Of a stretch of DNA of 64,000 nucleotides, positions 62,554 to 64,000 are shown piece by piece. Every line of letters starts with the position of its first letter. Within the stretch, counting starts at the first letter, position 1. The stretch comes from Paracoccaceae bacterium Fryx2 (lineage in GTDB: Bacteria > Pseudomonadota > Alphaproteobacteria > Rhodobacterales > Rhodobacteraceae): NCBI GenBank assembly GCA_032334235.1, contig JAVSGI010000003.1, positions 620,001 through 684,000 of the forward strand. Reading direction: 5' to 3'. The notes under the pieces were generated by a model that saw nothing but the letters and a program-made list of their open reading frames with translations, ran no database searches and was not told the origin of the DNA. A program made the position numbers and the translations under genes.

Positions 62554-62854
62554 GCGGGGCCTCCGGGCGATCCTGACCAATTGGTCACGAGTGTGCTGCG
62601 CGGTCGGGCGGGATGCAAGCGGGGTTTGGCGCGGGCCCCGGCGCCGGTCACGCGGCCGGCGCCGGGGCGGGGGCTGTCTGCCCCCGCCCCGGACCCCACC
62701 CCCGAGGGTATTTGGACCAATGAGAAGGGGTCAGGGCAGACGGGTCGCGAAACGGGCGGGAAGGGAACGGTCCGCAGAGGCGACGCGGCATCATGCGGGG
62801 CCTTGCGGCGGCCGCCACATGGTTTGATATTGACCCGGATTGCGGGAGGGCGGA
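62554..62854. other. Spacer with nested hairpins and repeat element copy 4
   Basis: This divergent spacer between cdd and maeB contains CCCCGGCGCCGG (62636-62647) pairing with CCGGCGCCGGGG (62656-62667), overlapped by GGGGCGGGGGC (62664-62674) pairing with GCCCCCGCCCC (62680-62690). The repeat core 'CGAGGGTATTTGGACCAATG' (62703-62722) and AGAAGGGG follow. It is the same composite design as the element at 796-848. No gene is seen. Confidence 0.6.
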
Positions 62855-64000
62855 ATGGACGAGGCTCGGCACGACACGACGCGGCAGGCGGCGCTGGACT
62901 ATCACGAATTTCCCAAGCCGGGGAAGCTCGAGATCCGCGCCACCAAGCCGCTGGCCAATGGCCGCGACCTGAGCCGCGCCTACAGTCCCGGCGTGGCCGA
63001 GGCCTGCCTCGAGATCAAGGCCGACCCCGGCACCGCCAGCCGCTACACCGGGCGCGGCAACATGGTCGGCGTGGTGACCAACGGCACCGCCGTGCTGGGC
63101 CTGGGCAACATCGGCCCGCTGGCATCGAAGCCGGTGATGGAGGGCAAGGCGGTCCTGTTCAAGAAGTTCGCCAACATCGACTGTTTCGACATCGAGTTGA
63201 ACGAGCCCGACCCCTACCGGCTGGCCGACATCGTCTGCGCGCTGGAGCCGACCTTCGGGGCGATCAACCTCGAGGACATCAAGGCGCCCGACTGTTTCAT
63301 CGTCGAGGCGCTGTGCCGCGAGCGGATGAAGATTCCGGTGTTCCACGACGACCAGCACGGCACGGCGATCGTGGTGGGCGCGGCGGCGACCAATGCGCTG
63401 CACGTCGCGGGCAAGCGGTTCGAGGACATCCGCATCGTTTCCACCGGCGGCGGGGCGGCGGGAATCGCCTGCCTGAACATGCTGGTGAAGCTGGGCGTGC
63501 GGCGCGAGAACATCTGGCTCTGCGACATTCACGGTCTGGTCTACCAGGGCCGGACGGAAGACATGAACCCGCAGAAGGCGGCCTATGCGCAGGCCTCCGA
63601 CAAGCGCCACCTGACCGAGGTGATCGACGGGGCGGACCTGTTTCTCGGCCTCTCCGGCCCCGGCGTGCTGACGCCGGAAATGGTGTCGCGCATGGCGCCG
63701 CGCCCCATCGTCTTTGCCCTGGCCAACCCGACGCCCGAAATCACCCCCGACGAGGTGCGCTCGGTTGCCCCCGATGCGATCATCGCCACCGGGCGGTCCG
63801 ATTTTCCCAACCAGGTCAACAACGTCCTCTGCTTCCCGTTCATCTTCCGCGGGGCGCTGGATGTGGGCGCGACCATGATCAACGACGCGATGCAGATCGC
63901 CTGCATCGACGGCATCGCGGCGCTGGCCCGCGCCACCACCAGCGCCGAGGCCGCCGCCGCCTACAAGGGCGAACAGCTGACCTTCGGTGCCGACTACCTG
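62855..64000 (+). CDS. maeB: NADP-dependent malic enzyme (3' truncated by window end)
   Basis: The first 382 residues are present and in frame to the last base. Malic enzyme motifs are '[15 protein letters not shown]', '[20 protein letters not shown]', '[20 protein letters not shown]' (metal and substrate site), Rossmann '[20 protein letters not shown]' and '[15 protein letters not shown]', '[15 protein letters not shown]'. It decarboxylates malate to pyruvate with NADP+. MaeB proteins are normally about 750 residues with a C-terminal phosphotransacetylase-like domain, which would lie outside the window. The ATG is preceded by GGGAGGGCGG. Confidence 0.95.
   Translation, partial: MDEARHDTTRQAALDYHEFPKPGKLEIRATKPLANGRDLSRAYSPGVAEACLEIKADPGTASRYTGRGNMVGVVTNGTAVLGLGNIGPLASKPVMEGKAVLFKKFANIDCFDIELNEPDPYRLADIVCALEPTFGAINLEDIKAPDCFIVEALCRERMKIPVFHDDQHGTAIVVGAAATNALHVAGKRFEDIRIVSTGGGAAGIACLNMLVKLGVRRENIWLCDIHGLVYQGRTEDMNPQKAAYAQASDKRHLTEVIDGADLFLGLSGPGVLTPEMVSRMAPRPIVFALANPTPEITPDEVRSVAPDAIIATGRSDFPNQVNNVLCFPFIFRGALDVGATMINDAMQIACIDGIAALARATTSAEAAAAYKGEQLTFGADYL

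Overview
The window is a contiguous, very GC-rich chromosomal segment. Its codon use, gene families and intergenic repeats point to an alphaproteobacterium of the Rhodobacterales (Rhodobacter/Paracoccus-like). The assignment rests on the nor operon with NnrR and NnrS, the fused Mrp/Pha A+B antiporter subunit, Rhodobacterales-type small DUF proteins, and copies of an intergenic hairpin plus 'GGATATTTGGAACAAAGAAG'-like element that I recall from this order. No rRNA, tRNA, insertion sequence, prophage or CRISPR array was recognised. Both ends cut a gene: a DadA-like oxidoreductase on the left and a malic enzyme on the right.

0-5 kb holds single genes: the oxidoreductase tail, a nucleotide-sugar epimerase, a D-2-hydroxyacid dehydrogenase, an exported SH3 protein, a small DUF6455-like protein and an isochorismatase-fold hydrolase. 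5.1-14.8 kb looks like one basic amino acid module. A polar amino acid ABC importer is transcribed leftwards. From the shared 8.4 kb control region, a TetR regulator, an AruH-like aminotransferase and an AruI-like ThDP decarboxylase run rightwards with overlapping ends. A class III aminotransferase and a glutamine-synthetase/PuuA-like ligase follow. Together they suggest uptake and transamination of arginine, followed by decarboxylation of 2-ketoarginine.

14.9-18.3 kb encodes a divergent two-component pair: a LuxR-type response regulator and a hybrid kinase with PAS, receiver and HPt domains. 18.4-24.2 kb has a DUF1028 protein, a six-Asp-box protein, a NapH/NosR-like membrane polyferredoxin, a 13-bp tandem repeat and an FMO-like flavoprotein. 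24.2-30.2 kb is a complete six-gene Mrp (Mnh/Pha) cation/proton antiporter operon. 30.5-33.3 kb carries a hemolysin-III protein, a DUF1810 protein and a YadGH-like ABC exporter.

33.4-38.3 kb is the least conventional region: two related exported di-heme c-type proteins (RoxA/MauG-like) and an exported mini-catalase-like protein, all on one strand. 38.6-42.3 kb is metH. 42.6-50.1 kb is a nitric oxide respiration locus: nnrR, a DUF6522-like gene, nnrS, a DUF1858 gene, norCBQD and two tiny membrane-protein genes. Two TTG-N8-CAA boxes lie in front of nnrS and norC.

50.5-58 kb contains a DEAD-box helicase, thymidine kinase, an EamA exporter, an acyl-CoA synthetase, a membrane protein resembling an M48 peptidase that has lost its HExxH motif, and a SPOR protein with a clear terminator. 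58-62.6 kb is a tightly packed nucleoside salvage operon, cdd-deoA-deoB-add-upp. The window ends inside maeB.
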